Origin: Isochrysis galbana
Lineage: Eukaryota > Haptophyta > Isochrysidales > Isochrysidaceae
Direction of reading: 5' to 3'
NCBI GenBank assembly: GCA_018136815.1
Contig: CM030936.1
Span: 4,911,207 to 4,975,206 of the forward strand
DNA: 64,000 bases
Shown: piece after piece, positions 1-9,764 of the stretch
Position numbering within the stretch: the stretch's first letter is position 1
Layout: every line of letters starts with the position of its first letter
The notes under the pieces: model-generated
The model's input: the letters and a program-made list of their open reading frames with translations, nothing else
What the model was told of the DNA's origin: nothing
The model's database searches: none
Program-made: the position numbers and the translations under genes

Positions 1-329
1 GGTCTCGCAGGCAAGGGGGCCTAATGGGAGGGAGAGGAGCAACTCCTCAGAGAGGAGCTGTGGGGAAGGAGATGTCCGAGTGGGGGCGCTATAACCTTGC
101 GCTAGGCATGGGCAGCGACGCCGCCTCAAGACATGTCCTCCCTCTTGTCTTGAGTCGAAATTATTGGTGCTTGAAAAAGAGGGCGAGGGGAGTTGTGCTT
201 CTTGGGTTGTTGGTAGTTGGAAGAGGGAGTGGGAGAGGGATTCAGGTATTGGAAGAGGGCCCAAAGGGCACTGAGTTGTAGGTACTTGTGGCCCACAAGA
301 GTGGCCCTTGCGCCTTGGGCCTTGCTCGG
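1..329. other. Intergenic, no gene recognised
   Basis: I see no supported gene here. Short open frames exist but have no recognisable motif or codon pattern. The right part grades into the family B retroelement fragment that follows. Confidence 0.5.
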
Positions 330-927
330 GCTCTTTGGTCCCTCCTTGCTGTCGTTCCCCCGCGCCTGCTCTCGCTCTCGTCGTAGGTGTTCGTCGCTGC
401 GGACTTTTCCCCCGCGCGAAGCCTACCCTCTCGCCCCTTTCGGTTTACGCACATAGATTCCCTCCTTACTTTCTACTTACTCGTTCGCTGTAACCGCCGT
501 TCGCCGTCGGCTCTTCCGTCGCATAGTCGCTCTCTTGTCGGCTTTCTCTTCCTTGTTTCCTTCCTTCTGTGTCTTCCCCGCCCAAGTGGTGAAAGATACG
601 TTAGTGTGGAGGAATGTTGAGTGAAAGTCGAGCGTGCGTGTCTCGGATTGTTGTCGGACTAGTCGGATTGGTATCCTGTCGGCCTCTGTCGCCCTCGTTC
701 GTCGCCCCAGTCGCTCCTCGCTCCCTCGTTCTCGCGCTCGCTCTCGCTCCGTCGTAACAAGCAATCTTACAACACCAACCCAATCCACTCACTCGCCCAC
801 TCACACTCGCTTATCTGCCATGTCCGCTCCGTCCTCGTGCTCGCCCTCGCCACTGCCCGCCATCCATCCCCCAGCCATGGGAGATGATCAGCCCGTCCAA
901 CCCGCCAATGCCCAAAACACAGTGTGA
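330..927 (+). mobile_element. Family B LTR retrotransposon fragment: LTR part plus gag start
   Basis: The stretch aligns, with divergence, to the reverse complement of 15497-16346. Shared blocks include one around 455-475, the sequence GATACGTTAGTGTGG near 595-610, and the gag start codon context at 820. The LTR start TGTCGCAT seen in the other copy is missing here, so the copy is 5'-truncated. A possible LTR/primer-site junction lies near 755-770 (GTAACAAGCAATCTT, compare GACAAGCAC in families A and C). Boundaries are approximate. I infer an old Ty3-type relic. Confidence 0.6.
820..927 (+). pseudogene. Truncated gag start of family B element
   Basis: A 35-codon frame begins MSAPSSCSPSP and ends at a stop at 925-927. 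The same start (MSAPSSRSPSP) is found on the minus strand at 15679, after a related LTR. The conserved ATG context and Ser/Pro-rich opening in two independent copies support this as the beginning of the family B gag reading frame. The rest of gag is absent in this copy. Confidence 0.55.
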
Positions 928-1346
928 TATTCTGGTACCAAAAAGGTGACAATAAGGGCTCGCTCCAGCGGCTATCTCCCCGGGTGCCGGGGACTTAGCC
1001 GCTGCAGCGGCCGCGGAGGCCCGCCGCGCGCCGCTCCCCTCCCCCGCCTTCCCCCACTCCTCTCTGGCAGCCCAGCTTGCCACAGGGGTGTACTCGCGCG
1101 GCCAACACCAAAGGTGAGCCCCCCCCACGCTGCCTGCCGCGATGTGCCCCTTCACGCTCGCCGCGCTCGCGCGCTCGCCGCCAGGTCGTTCTCGCACTCC
1201 CCCCCCTTCGCAGCGCGCAGACGAGCGCCAGGAGCCAGGTGCGAGCAGCGCGCGCGCAGCGCGAACCTGCACGTGCCCAGCGCGCCCCGTTCACCGTGTC
1301 TTCACCTGCACCTGCAGTTCCTGCACTCTCACCTTCACCTGCACCT
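928..1346. other. Intergenic, GC-rich, with a short dispersed palindromic repeat
   Basis: No gene is recognised. Around 970-995 lies a GC palindrome (CCCCGGGTGCCGGGG) in a context that recurs at about 16537-16566. A CACCTGCA-type repeat lies near 1300-1350, at the 3' side of the acidic gene. Confidence 0.45.
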
Positions 1347-1777
1347 TCACTGAAGAAAAAACTTCGGACCAGCACCTTCCCAGTTGGAAAAATTTTTTAT
1401 TACGTGCTCGCTGCTCGCGTACATCGTGCCGATGCCCGTGTGCATCACCTCGCACTCGCCCAGGTCCTTGTGCAGCAGCTCCGTGCCCACGCTCACCTCG
1501 ACCTCGTTCGTCAGGTCGATGTCGGGGATGTTGTCCATGTCGCTCACGTCGCTGTCGTCGTTGTCGCTGTCGCCGAAGGCTGCGAGGCCCGGGGTCATGG
1601 TCTTGCCGGCCCTTCGCCGCACGGGCTCGTCGTCTTCGCTCTCCTCCTCTTCCTCGTTCTCCACCACCTGGCTTGTGCTGCGTTGCTCGGGCTCGGGATC
1701 AACGCCATCCCGAGGGAGGATGCTGTCACCCTCCGCCTCCGCGAGCGACGCAGCTCGTCGCGTACAGTGACGCTTGC
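1347..1777 (-). CDS. Acidic protein of unknown function, exon 2 (gene split by retrotransposon)
   Basis: On the minus strand an acceptor (GCGTAG) at 1778-1780 opens a frame that runs without a stop to 1347. It is rich in Glu/Asp (VENEEEEESEDDEP, then a GDSDNDDSDVSD stretch) and ends in a more ordered segment with NIPDIDLTNEV. The first codon is completed by the single G left over from a 13-nt exon 1 (ATG TCG GGG CTA G) now at 11499-11487, so frame is kept across the intron. I do not recognise the family; an intraflagellar-transport or chromatin-associated acidic protein is only a guess. AATAAA on the minus strand near 1403 lies inside the open frame, so the true 3' end may be earlier or spliced. 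Confidence 0.5.
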
Positions 1778-1886
1778 CTACGCAGGAAGTGAGGGAGGAT
1801 TGAGATGCGCGTCCACGGGCTCACACGTGCAAGCAGGCTAGCACGCAGTGGGCAAAGGGGAGAGGGAGAGGGGGCTGGCATGGCTT

Positions 1887-1891
1887 ACCTA
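1887..1891. repeat. Target-site duplication ACCTA of chromovirus copy 1
   Basis: ACCTA immediately precedes the 5' LTR and is repeated at 11485-11489 immediately after the 3' LTR, as expected for the 5-bp staggered cut of a Ty3-type integrase. On the minus strand it reads TAGGT and spans the presumed exon 1 / intron 1 junction of the acidic gene. Confidence 0.9.
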
Positions 1892-3224
1892 TGTCGCATT
1901 CATCCTAGATGATGCGATTTCCAGGCTCTTGTTTCCAGGTCCTTCGTCGTGCGGCCACACGGCGAAGCTCAGGTACATCTAGGTTGGTAGGGTTCGTCCC
2001 TAGCGATCTAGAATTCGAGTTCTCGTTTCGTTCCTTCTAGCCTGTTTGTCAGGTCTAGATTCCAGGTTTCCTCCTTTCGGGTAATCTTTACCTAAAGGAG
2101 CCAGGTCGCCTGTTGCTCGCTGCGCGCTTGTCTCAGGCTCTCGAGTTACCTTGTGAAGGCTTGTTTAGCTTCTTGCAAGGCTTGTTGTTTCTTGTTGGGT
2201 TCCGGTTCTTTCTTGGGACCTGCTGACTTTCGTTGTTGTCCAGGCCTGTTCTTCGTAGGTTCTGCTTGGCCTGGTTAGGGTTTCGTTGAATCCCCGCGTT
2301 CGGCGTTTGGCGTTCGTCTTGGCGTTCGGAAATTTCCTCTCACATTCCCTAGGTCCGCTACCCTTGGCTTGTAGGTCCTTGCTTCTTTCTTCTCGGTCAA
2401 GGTGTTTGGCGAGCGAGTCGGTTGCTCTAGCCGCTCGAGATTTGAGGTTTAATTTGCCATCTCCCCTTGGAGACCGGTGTAGGTTCGCTTCCTAGGTGAG
2501 GGAATCTTTCCCCTTGATGCAAGCTACATGCAAGCCCTTGGCCCCTTTGGTGTTTCTTCCCCTTGGTTGCTACTCAGGGTTGTTCGTTAGAAGCGTCTAG
2601 AAGGTTCACGCTCAACGGCAAGATTTCCTCTGTCGTGAAGACATCTCGTTGCGATCTGTATCCAAAGTGATCGCCGTGGTCGCGCGACATGACGCTCCCC
2701 TTCGGACTCTCCGCTACGTGGGGAAGTTACAACGGAGACACGCTCCGGCCGTCGCTGCGGAGTCTCTCTCTCTCTCTCGCTCTCTCTCTCCGTCTCTCGC
2801 GACGTGTTTGAGTTATCGGTGATTTGGGGTCGCGGTTGCTTGATAATTTGCTTTGTTTGGGTGAATGATTCCGGTGTGTTCGTGAGTCGGTGTAACCTGT
2901 TGTTCTCAGGCTCTTTGTCCGTCGTTGTTCGCTGCGTCGCTGCACTCTAGCAGCCTAGGCTCCCTCCCTGAGGGAAGAGTTCTTTGTAGGTCTAACAATC
3001 TCTCAAAACCCAACACACTAGGGCCGCTAGGAGCGCCTCGCCGCCCCACAGCCCTTCGTTCGCCGTTCGTTCCCCGTCCAGACACCCAAATGGGGTTGCC
3101 CGACCCAGTCCAGAATTTCATTCATCCGACTCCCGGTGGGGAGGAGGGCCAAAGCGCCGCGCTAGCCGCCGGTGCTGCTCGCGATGGAGTGGCTCAGAGC
3201 CCTCCGGCTCCGCTCGACTCGACA
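1892..3224 (+). repeat. 5' LTR of chromovirus copy 1
   Basis: 1333 bp, terminal inverted TGTCG/CGACA. It contains a CT-rich tract at 2762-2800 and, unusually, an in-frame ATG at 3090 (MGLPDPVQNF) that opens the element's reading frame inside the LTR and continues through its end into the internal region. The same ATG frame is preserved in both 3' LTRs. Confidence 0.95.
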
Positions 3225-6200
3225 AGCACGAAATCAAAGCTCACGTCCTCGGCCGCAGAGGAGGAACCCCTCAGGGAACCTTCTCTGCCCGCTGCAGCTT
3301 CTGTTCCCGAGGGGTTCCCGAGTGATCCCACGACCACTGAGGCTGCGCCAATGCCACCCATCACTCCGGCTGCTATCCCCATGATTGGCTCCGACCAGCT
3401 CGTGTCGGATGGCGAGCCTCCGTCCGCTGCCTTCGGCACCCACCGGGTGCAATTACAGTGGGCCATGGTGGAGCATGACCCTCTCCCACATGAGGCTGAG
3501 TTAGCGGCGATCCACGACGCCGTGACGCTCGACGCGGCCGAGGGGATTCCTCCACCCCGCGTTCTAGTCGTCGGTGAAGCTAGCGGGGTCGTGTCTTCGA
3601 TGTTCCTACTCGCCGGAGCGCACGTCGCGACGTGCGATCTACGACCGTCGGAGATCGACTACATTCCCCACTTCTGCGGAGATGCTCTTCACATTCAAAA
3701 CCTCGGTTGGGACCTCGTGGTTGCGCATCCGCCGTGCACGTATTTGTCGGCGGTGAGTTGCCAGTGGCTCGATCGGGAGCCGGGACGACGCCAGGCTCTC
3801 GAATCCGCCGCTAGAGTCTTCCTCGCCATGGCAAGCGCCGACGCGCCTTTCGTTGCCGTCGAAAATCCTCGAATGCACGCGGAAGCCTCTGCCTTAGTCG
3901 GGGGGTTGCGACCGCGGCAGTTTGTGCAGCCGTGGCAGCACGGCACGGGCCATCAAAAAGCAACTGGCCTGTACCTGACGGCTTCACTCCCGTCCTTGCA
4001 GCCTTCGAAGATTGTCGAGGGACGTCTATCCGCTATGGCGGATCTATCGCCGTCGCCCCACCGTGGCGCCCTTCGCAGCCGCACCTATGTGGGCATTGCC
4101 GGTGCAATGGCGGCCCAGTGGATGCCGGTCTTGCGCCGTTATGCGCGCGAAGCCAAGGCGTCGCGTTCGCTCGACTTCACGGTGGACTGGGCAATTTCCC
4201 AAGCAGCTGCCAGCTTGAGAGAACGCCCTTCGCTTTGCTCGACCGGTTTCGAGCTGGCTGAGCCGAGGACGGCTCTGGCTCGTTTCATGGAGGGGAGAGG
4301 CGAAGCAGCTTCTAGCTCTCACCTCACGCCTCCCAGCGGTTCGCCAGTGTCTGATTCGGTTGTCGTGATCCCGGACGCAGGCCCCGTTGCCGATGCTTCT
4401 CGCCTGCTTCATCAGGAGGACTCGGAAACAAACGTATCGCAAGACGAGGCCGAGGCGGAAGGAGACCGCTTCCTGCCGTGGGAGTGGCCCATAGAGGACC
4501 GCTCTACAACGCCAGGCCCTCCAAACACGGTGAAGAAGCGCCGCAGCAAGTGGCAGGTCTTCGACCGTGATGTAATTTCGGAGGTCCATCGGTGGCAGGA
4601 TGTCACGCCTTCCATCGCCCAAGAAATCGCTGAGCAAGCGGCAGCTGCGGAGCCGTCGGAACCTCCCATCTTGTCTCGACTGGGCTCTCAAGGCATCAAT
4701 GCACTATCTCCGAGCGCCTCCTTCACGGCTGGCGACGAGGGAGTGGCCGAACTGACCAATTCGTTCGTAGCCGAAAGGCCACTCGAAACCTGGGATGTCG
4801 GGCCCGACTCGGGAGAAGATGACACGCCCGAGATGCCAGAACACCGGAGCATGCAGACCCTCGAGACCAAGCCCTCCGACGCCGCCGAAGGAGAGGATAC
4901 TCCACAGGCACTGTATTGCGATGGGGCTACCGCTAGGGGCCTCAGTGCGGCCGGATTTTCCGAGTTGTCGAAGCTTCCGAAGACAGACTTGCAGAAGTCC
5001 CTGGAGAAGGAATGGTCACGCCAAATGGATCAACCTCGGCATCCGACGGACCGTCGAGGGCTAGGCTATGATGGCGTGCCTAACCCCTCTAGTTCAGCAA
5101 AGGCATCCCCACGCTCCTCGATACCATTCGTGCCGCAGACGGTGGCCGCCGCTATCGAGCGAGTGCCCCACGTCGATGAATCTTCTCCGTCCAGGCTAGC
5201 CTCCAATCCAACCACCCTGTCACCCGGAGCCGGAACCTCACTTCCGGTGGAATCTATCGCGGACACTCCGCCGCCGCTCTACCCTCGTCACTGCCTCTAT
5301 GTCCGCGATCTCGTGGTCTGCCGTGCCGATGGCGACCGCGCAGCTCAAGGGTTCGTTCTCCCGGACGTTGCCCTCACGGTGAACAGCACCCTGGCTGACA
5401 CTGGAGCGGGCCCGTCAGTAATCACCACTGCCCTGCTTGATCGACTACCTGAAGACGCCTGCGTCGAACGCGTATCGGACGCTACCGTCCCCAACCTACA
5501 TGGGCCGGACGGCCTTCCTCTCATCACTAGGGGCTGGGCTAGCCTCGTCTTCTCCTTGTCCGGTCGCCTCTTCCGTCATTCGTTCGCGGTCATCGAAGGA
5601 AACGCGATGCTTCTGCTCGGGAACGATTTTTTGGCCGCCCACTCCGCTACCATTTCTCTCGACGCCGCGAGCTCGGAGGGAAGCCTCCGCCTCCGTCCTG
5701 CCTCTGGCGATGCAGAAGACTCTTCAAGAGTCCTTTCCGAATGTGTAGTCAGAGTTTCCACGGCGCCGCCCCCAGTCGCGGACGCCGGCTTCGTCGGAGC
5801 TATCTCGATGTCACCCGGTCAGCCGCTGACTGTCGACTTTCTGGAGAGGTCGACGGCAACACGAGAGATCCCGGCTGGATCGGAGGGTGAGGCTGCTGCT
5901 GATGCTAGGCAGCCACTCTATACACCTCTCTTTGAGTCTGCCGACGAGTTTGCGGCCAAAGCTCCGGCGTCTACCTCGTCCGAATATCTTCTCTACACGG
6001 AGCAAGCGGTGACGATTCCTGCCTTCCACCGCGCAACCATCTGGGTCAGGGTTCCGCTAGCTCTCCGAGATCATTCGGACTGCGCGATGCTGGTCGACCG
6101 CCTACCAAATCGCGAGGCTCTCGATTCGTCCCCTCTCGTAATGCCCACGGTGGTCACGCCCACGGACGATCACCGCATCGCGGTGACGATCGTCCACACC

Positions 6201-9200
6201 GGAGTCGATGCGCTGACCCTGCCGTCTCTGCATCCGATAGCTTCGCTCCAGGTGCGTTTCAAGTTGCACCGGGGCTGGACTCCGAATGGAAGCGAGGGGG
6301 ATGGTGACCCTGTCACCGCGCTGAGCGAGGAGCAACGATCTCTACTCGACTCAGCCACCATCGATCCAGACCGGCTTCTTTCCGACGATCAACGAGAAGA
6401 AGTACGCCAACTCTTGGCCCGGCGCATCAAAGCTTTCGCGTTGCACCCGGGGGCTCCAAACCATACGCACGTTCTCGAGGTGGAGTTGCCACTCAACCCC
6501 GGCGCTGTTCCTCACCGGCACGCTCCGTCTAGAGTGGGCCGCGCAGGCGAGCTCATCATAGAAGAGGAGGTAGCCAAGATGGAAGCCGCCGGCATTATTC
6601 GCAAGTCAAATTCGGCTTGGGCTTCCCGAGTAGTCCTGGTCAGCAAGAAAGATGGCTCCGTTCGATTCTGCGTGGACTACCGCGACACGAACGCCAAGCT
6701 ACGCGTCGAGGATAGCCCTCTACCCCTCATTGTGGAGGCTATCGATAGGCTAGCGTCCGGCCAAGGGCCGCTCAGTTCTCTCTTTTTATGTACTCTCGAT
6801 TTAGCCTCTGGTTTTTGGGGCATCCCGATCAAAGAATCGCACAAACATATCACCGCTTTCACTACCCACCGCGGCAAATACGAGTTCAACTTTCTACCGT
6901 TCGGCATCCAATCAGGTCCCTCCTACATGTGCCGCTTGATGGACATCGTTCTCGGTGCGCTAGCGTGGGAGATCTGCATGCCTTACCTCGATGATGTGGG
7001 CATCTGGTCAACGGGCGTGGGTCCTTCCGAAGAGGCCAGGGCACAGGCTTCGTTCGAGCAAATGCTTCACCGGCTAGACCTCGTTCTCGAACGGCTAGAG
7101 TGGGCCGGTCTGACCTGCAAGATGTCCAAGTGTGTCTTCTTTGCCACCTCTACGGAGTACCTCGGTCACGTTGTCTCGAGGGAAGGTCTCAAGATGGACC
7201 CGAAGAAGGTCGCAGCTGTCGCCGACATCGACCCGTCATCCATCAACTCCTTGGAAGCGGTTCGATCTTTCCTCGGCCTTTGCTCCTACTATCGTCGATT
7301 CATTCGCCAATTCGCCGCTAAGGCTGCTCCTCTCACTGCCCTCACGCGGAAGGGCTGCGACGTGGCAAAGGAGTCCCAGTCCGAGGAGTGTCGCCGAGCT
7401 ATCCAAGAGCTCAAGACAGCGATCACTTCGGAGCCCGTCTTGACTCCACCCAGGGATGATCGGCCCTTCATCGTCAAGACCGATGGGGCTAGCAAGTTGG
7501 GTATCGCCGGCATCCTCTCGCAGCTAGGAGACGATAACCGTGAACGAGTCGTTGGGTATTACGCTCGCAGTCTCACCTCGGCCGAACGCCATTGGACGGT
7601 GACCGAGATTGAGCTCTTGGCTGCCCTGGAATCAATCCGAAATTGGCGACCCTACCTTTGGGGGCGTCGGTTCAAGTTAGTCGTTGACCACTCTGCGCTG
7701 CGATGGCTGCATACCATGAAGGATCAAGTAGCCGGTGGGCCAGCCTCTCGGCTGACTCGGTGGGCTCTCAAGTTGGCTGAGTACCGGTTCGACGTCGAAC
7801 ATAAACCAGGAGCTGTTCATCAGGATGCTGACGGGCTGTCCCGGCTAGCATCCCTGGAGCCGGAACACGAAGATGAACCACTCGCCGGCCCAGCGCCGCT
7901 AGCGGTACGTGAGCCTAGCTCAGAGTCTCTAGCCGAGCATGAACGGTCTCATCCGGTGGCTGCCATCACGCGCTCCGTAGCTACGGCGCGAGGGCTTCAA
8001 GCTTTGGACCGATCTCGTCGTCGAGCCTCCGATTCCGGGCCCGCCATCCAGTCCAGTTATTTGGCCCCGGGTACGCCGACTTCCGAAGAGATGAGAGCGG
8101 CCCTGGCGGAAGATCCGTTCGTAGAGCCACTCCAAGGCTCAGGAGAGACGGTCAATCACGAGCCATCAGGCCTAGGGTCGCCTCCGCCAGCCGCCGCCTC
8201 AGGCCCCATTGTCGAAGATGATTCGTGTTCCAGTCCTGTCGCTCCCGCTCCCGCTCCCGCTCAGCCATCCAAGATGTTTCGCCGTTTCGTCGTTCACGAT
8301 GGGCTCGTCTACTATCGCACCGTTCCTGACTCCACCGACCCGGACTCGCTAGTGCTCTATGTTCCGCCCTCGTTGCGGTCTCGCTACCTCTTTGCCTACC
8401 ACGATCGCTCCGGTCACCTTGGAGTTTCTCGTATGTCCGGTCTTCTTCGTACTCGGGTATACCGGCCGGGCATGTCTTCCGACGTTGCATCCTACGTCCG
8501 GGAATGCCACGAGTGCACCCTCGCCAAGCCGCTACCTAGGGCTCTAGCGTCGCCCTCCGGTCTCTCCGTGGGCACCTACCCCTTTGATGTGGTCTACTGC
8601 GACGTGCTCGCACTGGCTCCCACTCACAACTTCGTGCCTGGAGTCTCGGGTTACGACAAGCTGGTCGTCTTCATCGACTCGCTCACTCGATGGATTGAGG
8701 CTGAGCCTTCGAATGGGGATCCTTCGTCGGAGGTGGCCTTGGACATGTTCATCCGCTTGATTGTGACGCGTTATGGAGTCCCTAGGCAGCTTCGGACCGA
8801 CGCCGGTTCGAATCTATGTTCGGTTCTTGTTTCGCGTATTCTGGAGCTCACCGGGACTGATTTGTCGAGTACAGAGCCGTATCGACATGAGGGTGTAGGC
8901 TTCGTCGAACGCGCTCAGCAAACGCTCATTCGTTTGATGCGCGCCTCGAACGAGGGTGGCAGCCATTGGGTCGACCATTTGCCGTTCCTACTCCTCTCGT
9001 TGAGGGCTTCTTCCGGTCGTGTTACCTCCCGGTCTCCAGCGTCTTTGATCTTTGGGCGTGAGCTGCGTCTGCCCGCTCAACTCTCTGATCCGAAGTCCGT
9101 TTCGCCAACTGCTCTCGAGGCGGCGTCCGCCGACGTTCGCTCGTACGCATCCAGGCTCAATGCGAGCCTCCGCCTCTCTTGGTCCAGCGCTCTCGAGGCT

Positions 9201-9764
9201 ACCCTAGCCGCTCAGGCTGAGTCGGTCCGTGACGCTACGATCAAGTCTCAAAGACCAGCTCGTTTCGAACCTGGGGATCGCGTCTGCCTGCGATTACCAG
9301 GCCATGCCAACAAGTTGCAATTCATCTACTCGGGTCCCTACCGCGTCGTAGAGGCTCTGTCCGACACTAGGTACCGACTCCGTGATCTGGAGAACCGGTT
9401 AGTCAAGGAGGAGGTGCACATCTCGAACCTCCGGCCGTATCATACTTTCGTTGATGAAGAGCCGCTGGCTGACGACGAGTACATCGTTGAGAAGTTGCTC
9501 GATCGTCGTAGCCATGGCGATTCTACCGAGTACCTCGTGAAGTGGCGTGGCTATTCTCTTCGAGAAGCCACCTGGGAGCCTCGTTCCGAGTTGCTCCGTC
9601 GTTGTTCTGATTTGCTTGATGATTATGATCGCTCCGTCGAGGAGACTTGTCCAGAAGATGTTGAGTCCCCGGAAGCAACTTCTTCGTCGGCCAGGGATAC
9701 TCCTCTTCCTCCCGTTCTCGATGCGCCGTCTTCGCGCACTCGATCCAGGCTCCATCCTCGTTGA
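3090..9764 (+). CDS. pol: Chromovirus polyprotein: methyltransferase-like, protease, RT, RNase H, integrase, chromodomain
   Basis: About 2224 residues from the ATG in the LTR. Domains in order: a short gag stub; a phage-type C5-methyltransferase-like domain, residues about 145-300, with a glycine-rich SAM-type motif (VLVVGEASGVV, from 158), AHPPCTYLS (Cys 216) and VENPRMHA (Glu 258); aspartic protease with DTGA at 770; reverse transcriptase with YLDD at about 1299; RNase H (VKTDGASK onward); integrase with an HHCC-like finger (YHDRSGHLG, then CHEC) and a DD35E triad at Asp 1838, Asp 1904 and Glu 1940; a GPY/F-like module (SGPYRVVE); and a chromodomain from about 2131 (YIVEKLLDRR, YLVKWRGYS, TWEP). 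No stop or frameshift is visible. Gag is missing apart from the N-terminal stub. Known from the families: chromodomains tether integrase to modified histones. The methyltransferase activity is inferred, not shown. Confidence 0.93.
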   Translation: MGLPDPVQNFIHPTPGGEEGQSAALAAGAARDGVAQSPPAPLDSTSTKSKLTSSAAEEEPLREPSLPAAASVPEGFPSDPTTTEAAPMPPITPAAIPMIGSDQLVSDGEPPSAAFGTHRVQLQWAMVEHDPLPHEAELAAIHDAVTLDAAEGIPPPRVLVVGEASGVVSSMFLLAGAHVATCDLRPSEIDYIPHFCGDALHIQNLGWDLVVAHPPCTYLSAVSCQWLDREPGRRQALESAARVFLAMASADAPFVAVENPRMHAEASALVGGLRPRQFVQPWQHGTGHQKATGLYLTASLPSLQPSKIVEGRLSAMADLSPSPHRGALRSRTYVGIAGAMAAQWMPVLRRYAREAKASRSLDFTVDWAISQAAASLRERPSLCSTGFELAEPRTALARFMEGRGEAASSSHLTPPSGSPVSDSVVVIPDAGPVADASRLLHQEDSETNVSQDEAEAEGDRFLPWEWPIEDRSTTPGPPNTVKKRRSKWQVFDRDVISEVHRWQDVTPSIAQEIAEQAAAAEPSEPPILSRLGSQGINALSPSASFTAGDEGVAELTNSFVAERPLETWDVGPDSGEDDTPEMPEHRSMQTLETKPSDAAEGEDTPQALYCDGATARGLSAAGFSELSKLPKTDLQKSLEKEWSRQMDQPRHPTDRRGLGYDGVPNPSSSAKASPRSSIPFVPQTVAAAIERVPHVDESSPSRLASNPTTLSPGAGTSLPVESIADTPPPLYPRHCLYVRDLVVCRADGDRAAQGFVLPDVALTVNSTLADTGAGPSVITTALLDRLPEDACVERVSDATVPNLHGPDGLPLITRGWASLVFSLSGRLFRHSFAVIEGNAMLLLGNDFLAAHSATISLDAASSEGSLRLRPASGDAEDSSRVLSECVVRVSTAPPPVADAGFVGAISMSPGQPLTVDFLERSTATREIPAGSEGEAAADARQPLYTPLFESADEFAAKAPASTSSEYLLYTEQAVTIPAFHRATIWVRVPLALRDHSDCAMLVDRLPNREALDSSPLVMPTVVTPTDDHRIAVTIVHTGVDALTLPSLHPIASLQVRFKLHRGWTPNGSEGDGDPVTALSEEQRSLLDSATIDPDRLLSDDQREEVRQLLARRIKAFALHPGAPNHTHVLEVELPLNPGAVPHRHAPSRVGRAGELIIEEEVAKMEAAGIIRKSNSAWASRVVLVSKKDGSVRFCVDYRDTNAKLRVEDSPLPLIVEAIDRLASGQGPLSSLFLCTLDLASGFWGIPIKESHKHITAFTTHRGKYEFNFLPFGIQSGPSYMCRLMDIVLGALAWEICMPYLDDVGIWSTGVGPSEEARAQASFEQMLHRLDLVLERLEWAGLTCKMSKCVFFATSTEYLGHVVSREGLKMDPKKVAAVADIDPSSINSLEAVRSFLGLCSYYRRFIRQFAAKAAPLTALTRKGCDVAKESQSEECRRAIQELKTAITSEPVLTPPRDDRPFIVKTDGASKLGIAGILSQLGDDNRERVVGYYARSLTSAERHWTVTEIELLAALESIRNWRPYLWGRRFKLVVDHSALRWLHTMKDQVAGGPASRLTRWALKLAEYRFDVEHKPGAVHQDADGLSRLASLEPEHEDEPLAGPAPLAVREPSSESLAEHERSHPVAAITRSVATARGLQALDRSRRRASDSGPAIQSSYLAPGTPTSEEMRAALAEDPFVEPLQGSGETVNHEPSGLGSPPPAAASGPIVEDDSCSSPVAPAPAPAQPSKMFRRFVVHDGLVYYRTVPDSTDPDSLVLYVPPSLRSRYLFAYHDRSGHLGVSRMSGLLRTRVYRPGMSSDVASYVRECHECTLAKPLPRALASPSGLSVGTYPFDVVYCDVLALAPTHNFVPGVSGYDKLVVFIDSLTRWIEAEPSNGDPSSEVALDMFIRLIVTRYGVPRQLRTDAGSNLCSVLVSRILELTGTDLSSTEPYRHEGVGFVERAQQTLIRLMRASNEGGSHWVDHLPFLLLSLRASSGRVTSRSPASLIFGRELRLPAQLSDPKSVSPTALEAASADVRSYASRLNASLRLSWSSALEATLAAQAESVRDATIKSQRPARFEPGDRVCLRLPGHANKLQFIYSGPYRVVEALSDTRYRLRDLENRLVKEEVHISNLRPYHTFVDEEPLADDEYIVEKLLDRRSHGDSTEYLVKWRGYSLREATWEPRSELLRRCSDLLDDYDRSVEETCPEDVESPEATSSSARDTPLPPVLDAPSSRTRSRLHPR
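3225..3240 (+). promoter_or_regulatory. Candidate primer-binding site, not a classic TGG-type
   Basis: The internal region starts AGCACGAAATCAAAGC directly after the LTR. There is no TGG as expected for pairing with a tRNA 3' CCA end. LTR family C is followed by the related AGCACAAATTCAG at 24627, so the site is conserved across families. The first 11 nt are the exact reverse complement of 9977-9987 in the 3' untranslated region. Confidence 0.5.

Noticed and set aside
2925-3089. Upstream part of the chromovirus frame before the ATG at 3090
   Set aside because: It begins at a TTG and lies deep in the LTR; the first ATG in frame is at 3090.
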